From Planctomycetota bacterium (GTDB lineage: Bacteria; Planctomycetota; UBA1135): DNA of 64,000 nucleotides. A program made the translations under genes and the position numbers. Positions 42,595 through 51,004 of this stretch are shown here, piece by piece. The notes under the pieces were generated by a model. It did not search any database, was not told the DNA's origin, and was given only the letters and a program-made list of their open reading frames with translations. Numbering within the stretch: position 1 is the stretch's first letter; the number at the start of each line of letters is the position of its first letter. The stretch lies in contig JAAESM010000027.1 of assembly GCA_024229395.1 (NCBI GenBank), positions 62,001 to 126,000 on the forward strand. The letters are read 5' to 3'.

Positions 42595-43491
42595 ATGGAA
42601 CTCCGCACGCTTATCTTACTCGTCGCCTTGGCAACGCCATGCGCCGCTCAATCTGGCGGTGTCGAGACCCTCACCGGCGAGATGCTCTTCACCGGTGGAT
42701 CGCGCGTAACCGTGAGTCATTACCATCGCGAGCGCAGCGGCTTGATGATGGGCTCCAGCAGTATCGCTGATCCGCTCGACAACTCCGCCAGCACCGATCG
42801 CACCACCTTTAGCTTCGATCACGGCATCAACTCGCGCCTTACCTTGACCGCGCTAGTGCCTTATGTGCAGAAGGCGCGCGAGAGTGGCGGAACCAAGACT
42901 TCCAGCAGTGGCGTCGGCGATGTCGCTCTGCTCGCCAAGTATCTGGTCGCTCATGAATACTGGGAACGCAGCGCTTGGCACTTTGCTGTCGCCGCCGGAG
43001 TGGAGGTTCCAACCGGTGAGACCAATGCCAAGGATGGCGGTGCTTTGCTATCGCCAGGCATGCAGCCTGGCTCGGGTTCCTGGGATCCATTCGTGTCGGT
43101 GAGTGCCAACTTGGAATTGAACCGTTGGCGTTTCGACACCATTGCCTTGTATAAGAACAACGGCAGCGGCGATCAGCAGTACGAGCAAGGAGATAGCTTC
43201 GCCTTCGACCTGGTTGGAGCCTATCGTTTCCTGCACGCGCAATACCCAGGTCCAAGCGCGAACGTAAAGCTCGGCTTGCTGTATCGCGATAACGGTCAAG
43301 CACAGCAAGCTGGTGTCGATGTACTCAACTCCGGTAGCGAGATTTGGTACGGCAAATTCGGCCTTGCTTGGCACCCACAACCACAATGGGACCTTGGCCT
43401 GAGCCTTGATGTCCCACTGTCCGAGTCTTACAACGGTACGCAACTTGGCATTGATTACCAGGTGTCCTTGGCCGTCGGCATTCGTTTCTGA
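42595..43491 (+). CDS. Outer-membrane beta-barrel protein, transporter-like (MetA-pathway phenol family type)
   Basis: 298 residues with a signal peptide (about 1-19, cut after CAAQ). Alternating beta strands run through the protein (RTTFSFDHGINSRLTLTALV, GVGDVALLAKYLV, FAVAAGVEVPTGE, LGLLYRDN, WDLGLSLDVPLSES) and it ends in the terminal Phe-type strand SLAVGIRF needed for barrel insertion. It resembles the transporter family placed with phenol-degradation barrels, whose real substrates are mostly unknown. The candidate selenoprotein lipoprotein starts 2 bases after the stop, so the two are tightly coupled and a metal- or metalloid-related role is suggested. Confidence 0.78.
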   Translation: MELRTLILLVALATPCAAQSGGVETLTGEMLFTGGSRVTVSHYHRERSGLMMGSSSIADPLDNSASTDRTTFSFDHGINSRLTLTALVPYVQKARESGGTKTSSSGVGDVALLAKYLVAHEYWERSAWHFAVAAGVEVPTGETNAKDGGALLSPGMQPGSGSWDPFVSVSANLELNRWRFDTIALYKNNGSGDQQYEQGDSFAFDLVGAYRFLHAQYPGPSANVKLGLLYRDNGQAQQAGVDVLNSGSEIWYGKFGLAWHPQPQWDLGLSLDVPLSESYNGTQLGIDYQVSLAVGIRF

Positions 43492-43493
43492 AC

Positions 43494-44003
43494 ATGCGTC
43501 TAACTCTTACCATCTTGGCAATGCTCGCGTTGCTGCTCTTGCCCACGTGTAGCGTGGCGCCCAATCTCGAATGGGATTCGGGCGATCCATTCGCGCTGGT
43601 CCGTCTCAAGTTCGATAGCTGAATATGAAACGATAAGGCTTATGGTCTTGACCAAGCCTTACGACGCCAGGCTGGCGCCGACACAGTTTTCTTAGACACC
43701 GTGGATGGTTATGCGCATTACGCGTTGACCGATGCACAACCGATTGATTTCGACGCGATTGAACAAGCCGCCGAAGATGCAGCTTATGACATCACGGAGG
43801 TCATCCTAGACTTAGGGGGTGAAGTCATCCAAGCACCATGCGCCGACTGCGATGGTGAGCAACGTACTTTCCTCGAGTTGGAGACCGGACAGCGCTTCGA
43901 GTTGCGCGGTGAGCCGCGCTCCGCGGGCCAGCAGATTTCTCTTCACGCCGAAGTCTTCGACTGGCGTGAAGGACATGTCTACCTTCAAAGCCCCGGCAAG
44001 TAG
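43494..44003 (+). CDS. Candidate Sec-x-Sec selenoprotein: lipoprotein with heavy-metal-associated-like domain (two in-frame TGA)
   Basis: One frame of 170 codons runs from ATG 43494 to TAG 44001, interrupted only by TGA at 43620 and 43626 (codons 43 and 45). Before them are a lipoprotein signal (LLLLPTCS, Cys19) and the strand ALVRLKFDS. After them comes NDKAYGLDQALRRQAG, TVFLDTVDGYAHYAL and IDFDAIEQAAEDAAYDITEV, which fits the beta-alpha-beta-beta-alpha-beta order of a heavy-metal-associated domain. The TGA pair lies just where that domain has its CxxC. A later CADC (about 118-121) could bind metal too. A SECIS-like hairpin follows at once (43634-43661). Without recoding the locus gives a 42-residue lipoprotein and a separate 100-residue frame from GTG 43701. 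Decay or sequence error is the alternative. Confidence 0.55.
43634..43661 (+). promoter_or_regulatory. SECIS-like hairpin after the TGA pair
   Basis: TAAGGCTT (43634-43641) pairs perfectly with AAGCCTTA (43654-43661). An AT bulge (43642-43643), a 3-bp mini-stem GGT/ACC and a 4-base apical loop CTTG (43647-43650) complete it. Counting the T of the second TGA as 1, the mini-stem is at 19-21 and the loop at 22-25, the same positions I recall for the E. coli fdhF SECIS, which also has a bulged U just below. No T run follows, so it is not an intrinsic terminator. The loop sequence differs from E. coli GGUC. Confidence 0.5.
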
Positions 44004-44016
44004 TCGGCGCGGTTGT

Positions 44017-45462
44017 CTACAAAGTGATCGTAGCCATCACTGGCTGCGACACGAAGTCCCACGGACTGCTCAAGCCGAATGCGAAGTGCAATTCGGTGCC
44101 GACTAGGCTGCTTGAAATCGGTGGCATGTTGAACTGTGCGTTTGCCCTGCCACTGCTGTCCAAAGCGCCTTGAAAGTTGGCGAACACGGCCGAGCCAGCT
44201 TGGCGGAAACTGCGTGTGGTGAGGCTGTCGCGATTCAGCGGCAGCGTGACCAAACCACCCGGCAGCGGCATTCCCGGCGTGGTGCCAGAACCACTGCCAA
44301 CCAATACGTAGTTGCGGTTGGCATTGCCAAGACCACCTTTCAGCGCCAAGTCCAGGTTGCCACCAACACTGGCGGACAAGGTCGAGGTACTCGCCTCGAG
44401 GAACAACTCATCGAAGTAGCTGCGGTAGGCACTACTGAACTCATTGTTGTTGAGCATGTCCCAGTTGACCGACCAAGTCATCACACCCCGGAAGTCTGGG
44501 TAGCCGCTGGAATTGGCGAGCACATAGGAGCCTTGGAAGCTCTCGCCAAGGTACAGATAATCCAAAGCTTGCAGTACGGTAGCCGGCGGCGTGTAGCCGC
44601 TACCCGCAGCTGAAGTGGAAGCCGGTAGGCCAATGGCCACTTGATCGCTGCGCAACGGCGCGAAGTACTGTCCACCCGAAATGGTGAAGCCTGCCAACAA
44701 GCAATCCGCCATGGCCACATGGAAGTCAGCAGTACTCGGCGAATAGATCAGGCCGTCGCGACCGAACATGCTGCCACTGTTGTAGTGCTGCACGTGCACA
44801 TAATCGAAGTCATTGCGCAGCGCTTCGAGCACCGGCAAGTAAGCACCCCACACTCCGACATAAGCCGACGCACCGCCTTGTACGAATGCGGTCTCCGGTG
44901 CGGCAGTCAAGATGGTGTCGGCGGGTAGTTGCGCCAACAAGGTTTGCATAGCCTGGATGAAGTTGACGATCCGCGGCGTGGTCGGATTGAACAGATCGGT
45001 GTCGCCGCCGTTGAGGGAAAGCGAAGAACCCTCCAAGTCGATGTCAATGCCGTCGAAACCCCAAGTGTTCATGATGTTGAGCATCGAAGCTACGAACACC
45101 GCTTGATCGATAGCGTTCTCGACATGCACAGGATCCGCACCGCCACCGATCGAGATCAAGACCTTGCGACCGCTGGCTTGCAGAGCCTGCACGTCGGCCA
45201 GGAAATCGGCAGGGTTCGGATAGATGTTCGGGTCTGGCGTGAACACCATGTCGGCGCCAAGCTGAATCGCCGGCACCGCAAAGGAAATGTTCACCACATT
45301 GAATTCCTCTGGCAGTTGATCCAAGGTCAGCCCGTTAGGCCAAGCCCAGTTATGCCAGTAACCCACAATCACTTGATCAGGGAGTTCCTGCGCGCGGCAA
45401 GAGCTTCCCAACAGTGACAAGGAAATGCCGACGAACAGCAGCGGTAGGGCGGCGATCTTCAT
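44017..45462 (-). CDS. Secreted family 18 chitinase with planctomycete C-terminal domain
   Basis: 481 residues with a lipoprotein-like signal ending SSC (Cys22). The GH18 barrel (about 30-355) has VIVGYWHNWAW, KVLISIGGG and the catalytic DGIDIDLE (Asp137, Asp140, Asp142, Glu144), then YVHVQHYNSG and GVMTWSVNWD. It hydrolyses chitin by a substrate-assisted mechanism. Residues about 365-481 form the secreted C-terminal module (LSASVGGNLDLALKGGLG, VLVGSGSGTTPGMPLPGG). It lies 7 bases downstream of the broken AA10 monooxygenase gene, so the two were a chitin-degradation operon. Confidence 0.92.
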   Translation of the reverse strand: MKIAALPLLFVGISLSLLGSSCRAQELPDQVIVGYWHNWAWPNGLTLDQLPEEFNVVNISFAVPAIQLGADMVFTPDPNIYPNPADFLADVQALQASGRKVLISIGGGADPVHVENAIDQAVFVASMLNIMNTWGFDGIDIDLEGSSLSLNGGDTDLFNPTTPRIVNFIQAMQTLLAQLPADTILTAAPETAFVQGGASAYVGVWGAYLPVLEALRNDFDYVHVQHYNSGSMFGRDGLIYSPSTADFHVAMADCLLAGFTISGGQYFAPLRSDQVAIGLPASTSAAGSGYTPPATVLQALDYLYLGESFQGSYVLANSSGYPDFRGVMTWSVNWDMLNNNEFSSAYRSYFDELFLEASTSTLSASVGGNLDLALKGGLGNANRNYVLVGSGSGTTPGMPLPGGLVTLPLNRDSLTTRSFRQAGSAVFANFQGALDSSGRANAQFNMPPISSSLVGTELHFAFGLSSPWDFVSQPVMATITL

Positions 45463-45469
45463 GGGCGCA

Positions 45470-46409
45470 TCAAGGAATGATGGTCAACACGTGTACGTCG
45501 GTGGAAGCATAAGAGCCGCTCAAGGCTGAGATACTTGACACTGCGCCTTGGAATGCAAAGCGGCGTCCGACGACACTGTTCGGGATGTTGTAAGTCACCG
45601 AAGCACCTGCGTTCGGCAAACTGCAGGTCTGCACTATGTGCTGCGTGTTACCTGGACTCAGGTAGATGTTGGAGTAGCCAGGCAGACTGGTGAGAACTTC
45701 GCCAGGAGCCATGCCGCGCGCGAGCAGGAAGCAAGGTTGACCGACAAAATCACCGTTCGGGCTACTGATCTCAACGGTCCAAGTGTTGCCCGGTGCCACC
45801 GACTTCTCGTCGGCAGGAGGAGTGCTGCTCAACACACCATTGGCTCCACGGGAAAGGATGAAGTCTTCTTCGGTGCCGGGGTATTGGGCATCGGGTGCTT
45901 GGATGTCCAAGTCAGAAGTGGAGATGAAAACTTCGCCGGCGGGGTCGTCACGTTGCCACGCGATCCACAATAAATGATGACCATTGCGGTCACTTGGGAT
46001 GGTCAAGTCGAAGGTGTAATGACTCGAGGCGAGCACCGGGCTGGGCCGCTCCAGGAACTCCATCTGATCCCAAGTCAAAGGCATGTTCGGATTCCAAGCC
46101 GGCTTGGTCATCCACACACCCCAAACGCTCGGGTCGTGCGGAGCCGTTGCATAGAAATCAATGCTGATGGTTTCACCCGCATCCACGGAAGTGGTGGGCC
46201 AATCAGGACTGACTTGATCGAGGCCGGCGTAAGTGCGTGGGTATAGCGGCAAGCTGGAAGTTTGGGTTGGACGGATTCGCTTGGTAGACCGCGTAGACGC
46301 GAGAGATCGGCGAGATCACGGTGCCGTGACCGAAGGACTGAACCACGAAGGTCAGCGCGACAGCTGCGGTCGGAATCCACAGCCAAGGAGATTTGATGGA
46401 GGGATTCAT
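45470..46409 (-). pseudogene. AA10 lytic polysaccharide monooxygenase, disrupted by frameshift/internal deletion
   Basis: From ATG 46409 a signal peptide ending QSFG is followed by HGTVISPISRVYAVYQANPS, the AA10 N-terminus with the copper-binding His1. That frame then runs into LRRPRSSQS and stops. In another frame from about 46252 the protein resumes: RTYAGLDQVSPDWPTT, FYATAPHDPSVWGVWMTKPA (second copper His), PLTWDQMEFLERPS, GHHLLWIAWQRDDPAGEVFI and a C-terminal module. About 45 residues usual between the two parts (the ALYDW...DGxLCSAG region) are absent, pointing to an out-of-frame deletion near 46255-46265. The 260-residue downstream frame could still be made but would lack His1. Confidence 0.72.
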
Positions 46410-46496
46410 GCTGGGATTGGGTTAGTTCATCAAGATAAATGCAAATCCTCAAATGGGCAATGGCCGAAAAACGGTGCAGCCATCCCAGAAACGAAA

Positions 46497-46528
46497 AAGG
46501 CACCGCAAGTCGAAACTTGCGGTGCCTT
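46497..46528 (-). terminator. Intrinsic terminator of the 48084-46560 operon
   Basis: A perfect 14-bp stem (AAGGCACCGCAAGT / ACTTGCGGTGCCTT) with a 4-base loop. On the minus strand it is followed by TTTTTCG, so it ends the sugar-epimerase operon 31 bases after its last stop. The rest of the 150-base gap holds the AA10 promoter region and nothing else recognised. Confidence 0.85.
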
Positions 46529-46559
46529 GCGAGTAGCCTTCGGATAGGAAGGCTCGGTT

Positions 46560-47045
46560 TTACATGTGCTTCAGGTCCCAGTCGTAATCGATCTCATCAG
46601 AGAATGGATCGATGCGGTCCATCTCTGGAGCGCCGTGCGGCAGGTCTGAACAGTTGGCGGTCAGAGCAGGTGTGGTGCCGTAGGTTTTGTAACCATTGGC
46701 GACGCCAACAGGAATGCGAATCAAGCAGTAGTTGTTCTCACCAAGGAAGTGCTCTTCGATCACGCCCTTCGAAGGCGAATCTTCGCGCATGTCACAGAGC
46801 ACCAATTTAATCATGCCTTGGACTACAGCGTAATGCTGAGTTTGCAGGCGGTGAATGTGCCAACCCTTGATCGCGCCGGGCATCGACTGCGAGAAGTAGA
46901 CCTCACCGAACTTGGTGAAGATCGGGCTATCGCAACGGAACATGTGCATGATCATGCCGCGCTCATCACAGATCTTGCGCAATGGCTGCACGTAGACTCC
47001 TTCGATCTTGGAGCCTTGAGTTAGTTTGCTGACGTCTTCAGTCAT
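46560..47045 (-). CDS. Cupin-fold dTDP-4-dehydrorhamnose 3,5-epimerase-like protein
   Basis: 161 residues from ATG 47045. The cupin fold of RfbC-type epimerases is visible: RKICDERGMIMHMFRCDS at the start, GEVYFSQSMPGAIKGWHIHR (His of the active site), QTQHYAVVQGMIKLVLCDMR and FLGENNYCLIRIPVGVANGY. It ends with a short DWDLKHM tail. It probably epimerises a keto-deoxy nucleotide sugar for surface glycan. It starts 4 bases after the stop of an epimerase gene on the same strand. Related sugar genes (rfbF, epimerase, GT2) lie 15 kb away. Confidence 0.82.
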   Translation of the reverse strand: MTEDVSKLTQGSKIEGVYVQPLRKICDERGMIMHMFRCDSPIFTKFGEVYFSQSMPGAIKGWHIHRLQTQHYAVVQGMIKLVLCDMREDSPSKGVIEEHFLGENNYCLIRIPVGVANGYKTYGTTPALTANCSDLPHGAPEMDRIDPFSDEIDYDWDLKHM

Positions 47046-47049
47046 CGGT

Positions 47050-48084
47050 TCAGTCTTTACGGGAAAGCTCTTCGAAGTAGTGAGGGAGTGCGCCTTCGGC
47101 CATCTTGCCTTGCAGCGTGACCAAGCGGGTGTAACGACCGGCATCGAACTCGGCGGAGAAACCGTCGCGCTCTTTGTACTCGGTGTACATCACAGGGACC
47201 GCCGAACGTACCGACCACTCGAGCTTGAACTCGGGCAGGGTCTTGTTCAGCAGGTCGAAACACACGCGGTAGTTGCGCGGGTCCGGAACAGCAGTCTCGG
47301 CGATGGTGATCTCGGAGCCATCCACATTGTCGTGGACGATCTCAGCGACCTCGCAGATCTGGTAGTTGTCATCGTTGCCGCCGATGTTCACGGCCAAGCC
47401 GCGTACGTCTTCGAGCGGTGCCTCGCTCAGCGCGCAGAAGGCGCGTGCGATATCGCGGCAGTGCACCAACGGGCGCCACGAGGTGCCATCCGACATCAGC
47501 TTCACTTCATTGATGCTGACGGCGAAAGCCAACAGGTTGTTCACTGCCAAGTCGGTGCGCAAGCGTGGGCTTTGACCGTAAGCAGTGGAGTTACGCAGAT
47601 AGGTGATGGCGAAGTCATCAGACTCCAGCTCCTTCAGCTGAGCCTCTGCATTCACCTTTGATTCGGCGTAAGCCGACACCGGAGTGAACTCAGCAGTCTC
47701 ATCGAGGATCTTGTCACCAGCGGCGCCGTAGATCGAGCAGCTGGAAGCGAACAGGAAGCGGGGGACACCAGCCTCTTTGGCGCATTTCGCCACGTGCAAA
47801 GTGCCGCCAGTATTGATGTGGTGAGTGATGGCAGGGTCCAAATCACCCATTGGGTCGTTTGAAATCGCGGCCAAGTGAATCACGGCCTCAATGCCCTCTA
47901 GCACTTCCGGCGTGATATCGAATACATCCATAGTCAGGTCGTTATCAGCGACCGCAGGGGTGCCGAACTCGACGCCGTCGTAAAGTCCGATATCTACACC
48001 AGTTACATGGTGTCCAGCTTTCTGAAAGACATCGATGGCGTGGGCGCCAATGTACCCACGATGGCCTGTGATGAGAACTCGCAT
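47050..48084 (-). CDS. NAD-dependent nucleotide-sugar epimerase/dehydratase
   Basis: 344 residues. RVLITGHRGYIGAHAIDVFQ (NAD loop), VIHLAAISNDPMGD, FASSCSIYGAAGDK and the catalytic SAYAESKVNAE (YxxxK) define an extended SDR. RNSTAYGQSPRLRTDLAVNN is typical of the group found next to deoxysugar genes in surface-polysaccharide clusters. The long C-terminal part (about 290-344) ends HYFEELSRKD. It is the first gene of a two-gene operon with the RfbC-like protein, terminated at 46497. It is divergent from the secreted protein gene at 48292. Confidence 0.85.
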   Translation of the reverse strand: MRVLITGHRGYIGAHAIDVFQKAGHHVTGVDIGLYDGVEFGTPAVADNDLTMDVFDITPEVLEGIEAVIHLAAISNDPMGDLDPAITHHINTGGTLHVAKCAKEAGVPRFLFASSCSIYGAAGDKILDETAEFTPVSAYAESKVNAEAQLKELESDDFAITYLRNSTAYGQSPRLRTDLAVNNLLAFAVSINEVKLMSDGTSWRPLVHCRDIARAFCALSEAPLEDVRGLAVNIGGNDDNYQICEVAEIVHDNVDGSEITIAETAVPDPRNYRVCFDLLNKTLPEFKLEWSVRSAVPVMYTEYKERDGFSAEFDAGRYTRLVTLQGKMAEGALPHYFEELSRKD

Positions 48085-48291
48085 CTTTTTTGTAGGGGAG
48101 GCTCCAGGGGCGGAGTTGGGCTGATTCTAGCCTCCTTTCGCAGCCCATGCCTATTCCCCATCGGCTTTCCAGGCCGCCAATGGTTGGCTTTTTTCATCAA
48201 ATTAGCAGACATTAAGAAGAATCCCTTGATAGGTTGTCTATTCAAGCCATTGAGAAATGGTCCCCCCCTTGTCCCCTTATTGGAATCATCC

Positions 48292-49257
48292 ATGAAAAAT
48301 GTTCTCCTGACCGGTGCCGTATGTGCACTCTCTCTTTCTCTGGTTGTCAGTTCCAACGCTCAATCCCTCAGCACGAACGACAACGGCACTCCATCGATGG
48401 GCGCCCTGTCCACAGGTCCTGGCTTTCAAGCTCCCGGATCGCTAACCACCACCTTCGCTGGTGGAAACGCCTTCGCAGGCAACATGTTCGATATGGTCAC
48501 GACTTCTGACCTAGTCATCGACAGCATGGACATCCACTGCAACGCTGCAGCTGGATCCGCTGTTTCGATCGATGTCTGGTACATGACCGGCACCGTCGTC
48601 GGTAATGAAATGAATGCTGCCGTCTGGACTCAGCTGGGTTCCTACAACGGAACTTCTGCAGGCCCTGGCCTTCCAACCAATATGGACATGGCTGGTAACG
48701 GCATGACCTGGACTGCTGGTACTGCCTACGGCATTTACGTGGACCTGACTTCTTACGCAGCGACCGGTAACATCGCTTACACCAATGGCCTAGGTGCTAC
48801 GGGTACGGTCTACTCGAATGCCGACATGACCTTGACCACTTGGTACGGCACCCGCAACACCGATGTCCTTGGTCCTTTCACCCAGACCGTGTTCCAGATT
48901 CGCGATTGGAACGGCACCATCCACTACGATGATGCAGGTCCTTCCAACCCTGTCTACTCGATCGCCGGCCTCGTCGGTGGTGGTACCGCGACCTTGACCG
49001 TCTCGAACGCAACCCCAGCTGGCGGTGTCCTCCTTGGATACTCCTTGACTGGCGCTGGCCCGACCATGACCCCATTCGGTCCAGTCGATATGAATGCTCC
49101 AATCTCGACTTTGCCTGCGATGACTGCAGATGCAGCTGGTGTCGCCAGTCTTACCACTGGTGTACCAGGTCGCGCATCCGGTTTCACCCTGTACACCCAA
49201 GGTGCTGACTTGAGCAGCGGCTTGCTGACCAACTCCCTGGCAGAAGTGATTCTCTAA
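48292..49257 (+). CDS. Secreted beta-rich protein with planctomycete C-terminal domain
   Basis: 321 residues from ATG 48292 with a clear signal peptide (MKNVLLTGAVCALSLSLVVS, cut after SNAQ). The frame is open upstream but only as non-coding leader. Residues about 25-215 are a beta-rich domain (TTTFAGGNAFAGNMFDMVTT, VSIDVWYMTGTVVGNEMN, WTAGTAYGIYVDLTSY) resembling jelly-roll or choice-of-anchor domains; the rest is the secreted C-terminal module. Codons are notably cytosine-ended and a strong terminator follows, which suggests high expression. Function unknown; possibly a surface or extracellular matrix protein. Confidence 0.75.
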   Translation: MKNVLLTGAVCALSLSLVVSSNAQSLSTNDNGTPSMGALSTGPGFQAPGSLTTTFAGGNAFAGNMFDMVTTSDLVIDSMDIHCNAAAGSAVSIDVWYMTGTVVGNEMNAAVWTQLGSYNGTSAGPGLPTNMDMAGNGMTWTAGTAYGIYVDLTSYAATGNIAYTNGLGATGTVYSNADMTLTTWYGTRNTDVLGPFTQTVFQIRDWNGTIHYDDAGPSNPVYSIAGLVGGGTATLTVSNATPAGGVLLGYSLTGAGPTMTPFGPVDMNAPISTLPAMTADAAGVASLTTGVPGRASGFTLYTQGADLSSGLLTNSLAEVIL

Positions 49258-49272
49258 GGAATTTACTCCTCG

Positions 49273-49309
49273 AAGCGGCTCTTCATAAATGATGGGGGGC
49301 CGCTTTTCT
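49273..49309 (+). terminator. Intrinsic terminator after the 48292 secreted protein gene
   Basis: AAGCGGC (49273-49279) pairs with GCCGCTT (49299-49305), then TTTCTC, 16 bases after the stop. The loop is long (19 bases) and partly G-rich. Confidence 0.6.
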
Positions 49310-49340
49310 CATGTACTGAAGCAGGCCTTTGTTATCAAGG

Positions 49341-49673
49341 CTATTCCGCGATTGCGGTCACCTGCGATCCTGCCTTCCAACGATCCAGCGCCTGCGCTAA
49401 GCGTTCAGCGCGAATCGGTTTGGCGAGATAGTCGTCCATTCCGGATTTCAGGCAGCGCTCACGGTCACCGACCATGGCGTTCGCGGTCATCGCGATGATT
49501 GGTACTTTGGACAGATTACTGTCGAGGCGGCGGATCATTTCGGTGGCTTCATAGCCATCCATGCCAGGCATCTGACAGTCCATCAGGACCATGTCATAGT
49601 TGCCGGCGGCGACCGCTGAAACGGCATCCGAGCCGTTGCCGACCACATCCACTTCGCAGCCCAGCAGCCATCA
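49341..49673 (-). pseudogene. Response-regulator receiver domain fragment
   Basis: The minus strand encodes most of a receiver domain: LLGCEVDVVGNGSDAVSAV, YDMVLMDCQMPGMDGYEATE with the phospho-acceptor Asp, VPIIAMTANAM (conserved Thr/Ala) and DDYLAKPIRAERLAQAL with the Lys. The domain's first strand is missing and the frame is closed upstream by a TGA just before LLGCEV. The visible start (GTG 49652) is therefore not natural. Such DCQMPxMDG receivers normally end hybrid histidine kinases, so this is the 3' remnant of a deleted kinase gene. Confidence 0.7.
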
Positions 49674-49737
49674 ATCCGGCTGGAATCGCGCAGAATAGGG
49701 CTAGGGCGGCGGCCCATTTGAACAGGGCAGCTTGCAT
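49594..49737 (-). pseudogene. Chimeric short ORF: signal peptide of a lost protein joined to receiver DNA
   Basis: From ATG 49737, 13 bases after the stop of the L-2-hydroxyglutarate oxidase gene, the frame reads MQAALFKWAAALALFCAIPA and GLMA, a credible signal peptide or membrane helix. It then runs out of frame through the receiver-domain DNA to a TGA at 49594. It marks the deletion junction (about 49665-49672). The N-terminal 24 residues belonged to an unknown exported protein that followed lhgO. Confidence 0.4.
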
Positions 49738-49749
49738 CTCACCGCTGAT

Positions 49750-50958
49750 CTAGTCCTGCAGACGCGGCTCAAGCCGCTCCACGATCGCCTTTCCAATCGA
49801 CAAGCTGCTAGTGGCAGCCGGCGACGGGGCGTTACAGACGTTCAGCACCTGGCCATGCTCATCGAACAGGAAGTCGTCGATCATCAGGCCATCGGGCATC
49901 AGTGCCTGGGCGCGCACACCCGCCGGAGCTTTCTGGAGGTGCTCGCTGCGGATTTCAGGCATCAAGCGCGCCAAAGCCTTGGTGAACGCTTTCTTCGACA
50001 GGGAGCGATGCATCTCGCCCATGCCGGCCCGCCAATGCTTGGAGATCATCTTCCAGAAACCGGCGTAGCCTAGAGTGCCGAACAGGTCCTTCAGGTTGAT
50101 GTCGCCCCAGGTGTAGCCTTCCCGCGCCAGTGCAAACACCGCGTTCGGACCACATTCCACGCTGCCATCGATCATGCGCGTGAAGTGCACGCCCAGGAAG
50201 GGGAAGTTCGGGTCCGGCACCGGGTAGATCAAATGCCTGCATAGATGCTTGGCACTATCCTTCAGCTCGTAATACTCGCCGCGGAAGGGCACGATGCGGG
50301 CTGGCGGCTTGGCGCCACTCATAGCAGTGACTTGGTCGTTATGCAGACCAGCACAGTTCACCACATGTCCGCCGCGATAATCACCGTTGGTGGTGTGCAG
50401 AATCACATCATTCACATGCTGCTGCATGTTCTTGACCCGAGCGTTGTAGACGATTTCGCCACCGGCAGCGCGGATCAACTCGGCCATCTTCTCGCACACG
50501 ATGGTGTAGTTGGTGATGCCTGCCTCAGGAACACGGATCGCTTGAATGCCGGCTGCGTGCGGTTCGATCTCGCGTAGCTGGTCGCCGCTAATCTTCTCGC
50601 ACTCCACGCCATTCTGCTTGCCGCGCTCGAAGATGCGCTCCATAGCCGGGAGCTCCGTCTCATCCAATGCCACGATCACCTTGCCGCAGATATCGAACGG
50701 AATGGAGTGCTCCTCGCAGAAGCGCTCCAACATGGCTTTGCCTTCGCGGCAGTTCAGCGCCTTATAGGAACCAGGCTTGTAGTAGATCCCTGAGTGAATC
50801 ACCCCGGAGTTGTGACCGGTTTGGTGCACAGCTGGACTGGGCTCTTTGTCTAGGACAAGGAGTTTCAGGTCCGGATGCTGCTCAAGCAGTTTGACTCCCG
50901 TTGCAAGACCGACGATACCGGCCCCGATGATGACGACGTCAGCTGAAGGGGTTTCCAT
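49750..50958 (-). CDS. lhgO: L-2-hydroxyglutarate oxidase/dehydrogenase
   Basis: 402 residues. The FAD site [17 protein letters not shown] at the N-terminus, [20 protein letters not shown] (about 45-64) characteristic of LhgO/L2[38 protein letters not shown] and PFRGEYYEL are present, with the C-terminal FAD contact [16 protein letters not shown]. It oxidises L-2-hydroxyglutarate to 2-oxoglutarate and feeds electrons to the membrane quinone pool. That supplies substrate for the KorAB enzyme. It starts at ATG 50958; the following gene on this strand is decayed. Confidence 0.92.
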   Translation of the reverse strand: METPSADVVIIGAGIVGLATGVKLLEQHPDLKLLVLDKEPSPAVHQTGHNSGVIHSGIYYKPGSYKALNCREGKAMLERFCEEHSIPFDICGKVIVALDETELPAMERIFERGKQNGVECEKISGDQLREIEPHAAGIQAIRVPEAGITNYTIVCEKMAELIRAAGGEIVYNARVKNMQQHVNDVILHTTNGDYRGGHVVNCAGLHNDQVTAMSGAKPPARIVPFRGEYYELKDSAKHLCRHLIYPVPDPNFPFLGVHFTRMIDGSVECGPNAVFALAREGYTWGDINLKDLFGTLGYAGFWKMISKHWRAGMGEMHRSLSKKAFTKALARLMPEIRSEHLQKAPAGVRAQALMPDGLMIDDFLFDEHGQVLNVCNAPSPAATSSLSIGKAIVERLEPRLQD

Positions 50959-51004
50959 GCTAGTGGAAATTCTAGCCGTGCCGACGCCCTGTAAACCCTC
51001 TGCT

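Noticed and set aside
43634-43661. Reading the hairpin after the TGA pair as an intrinsic terminator of the 42-residue lipoprotein
   Set aside because: The 3' arm is followed by CGACGCC, with no T run on the plus strand, and the same frame stays open through the hairpin.
46108-46503. A separate 131-residue gene over the AA10 junction
   Set aside because: It is the third frame across the broken AA10 gene and shows no protein features of its own.
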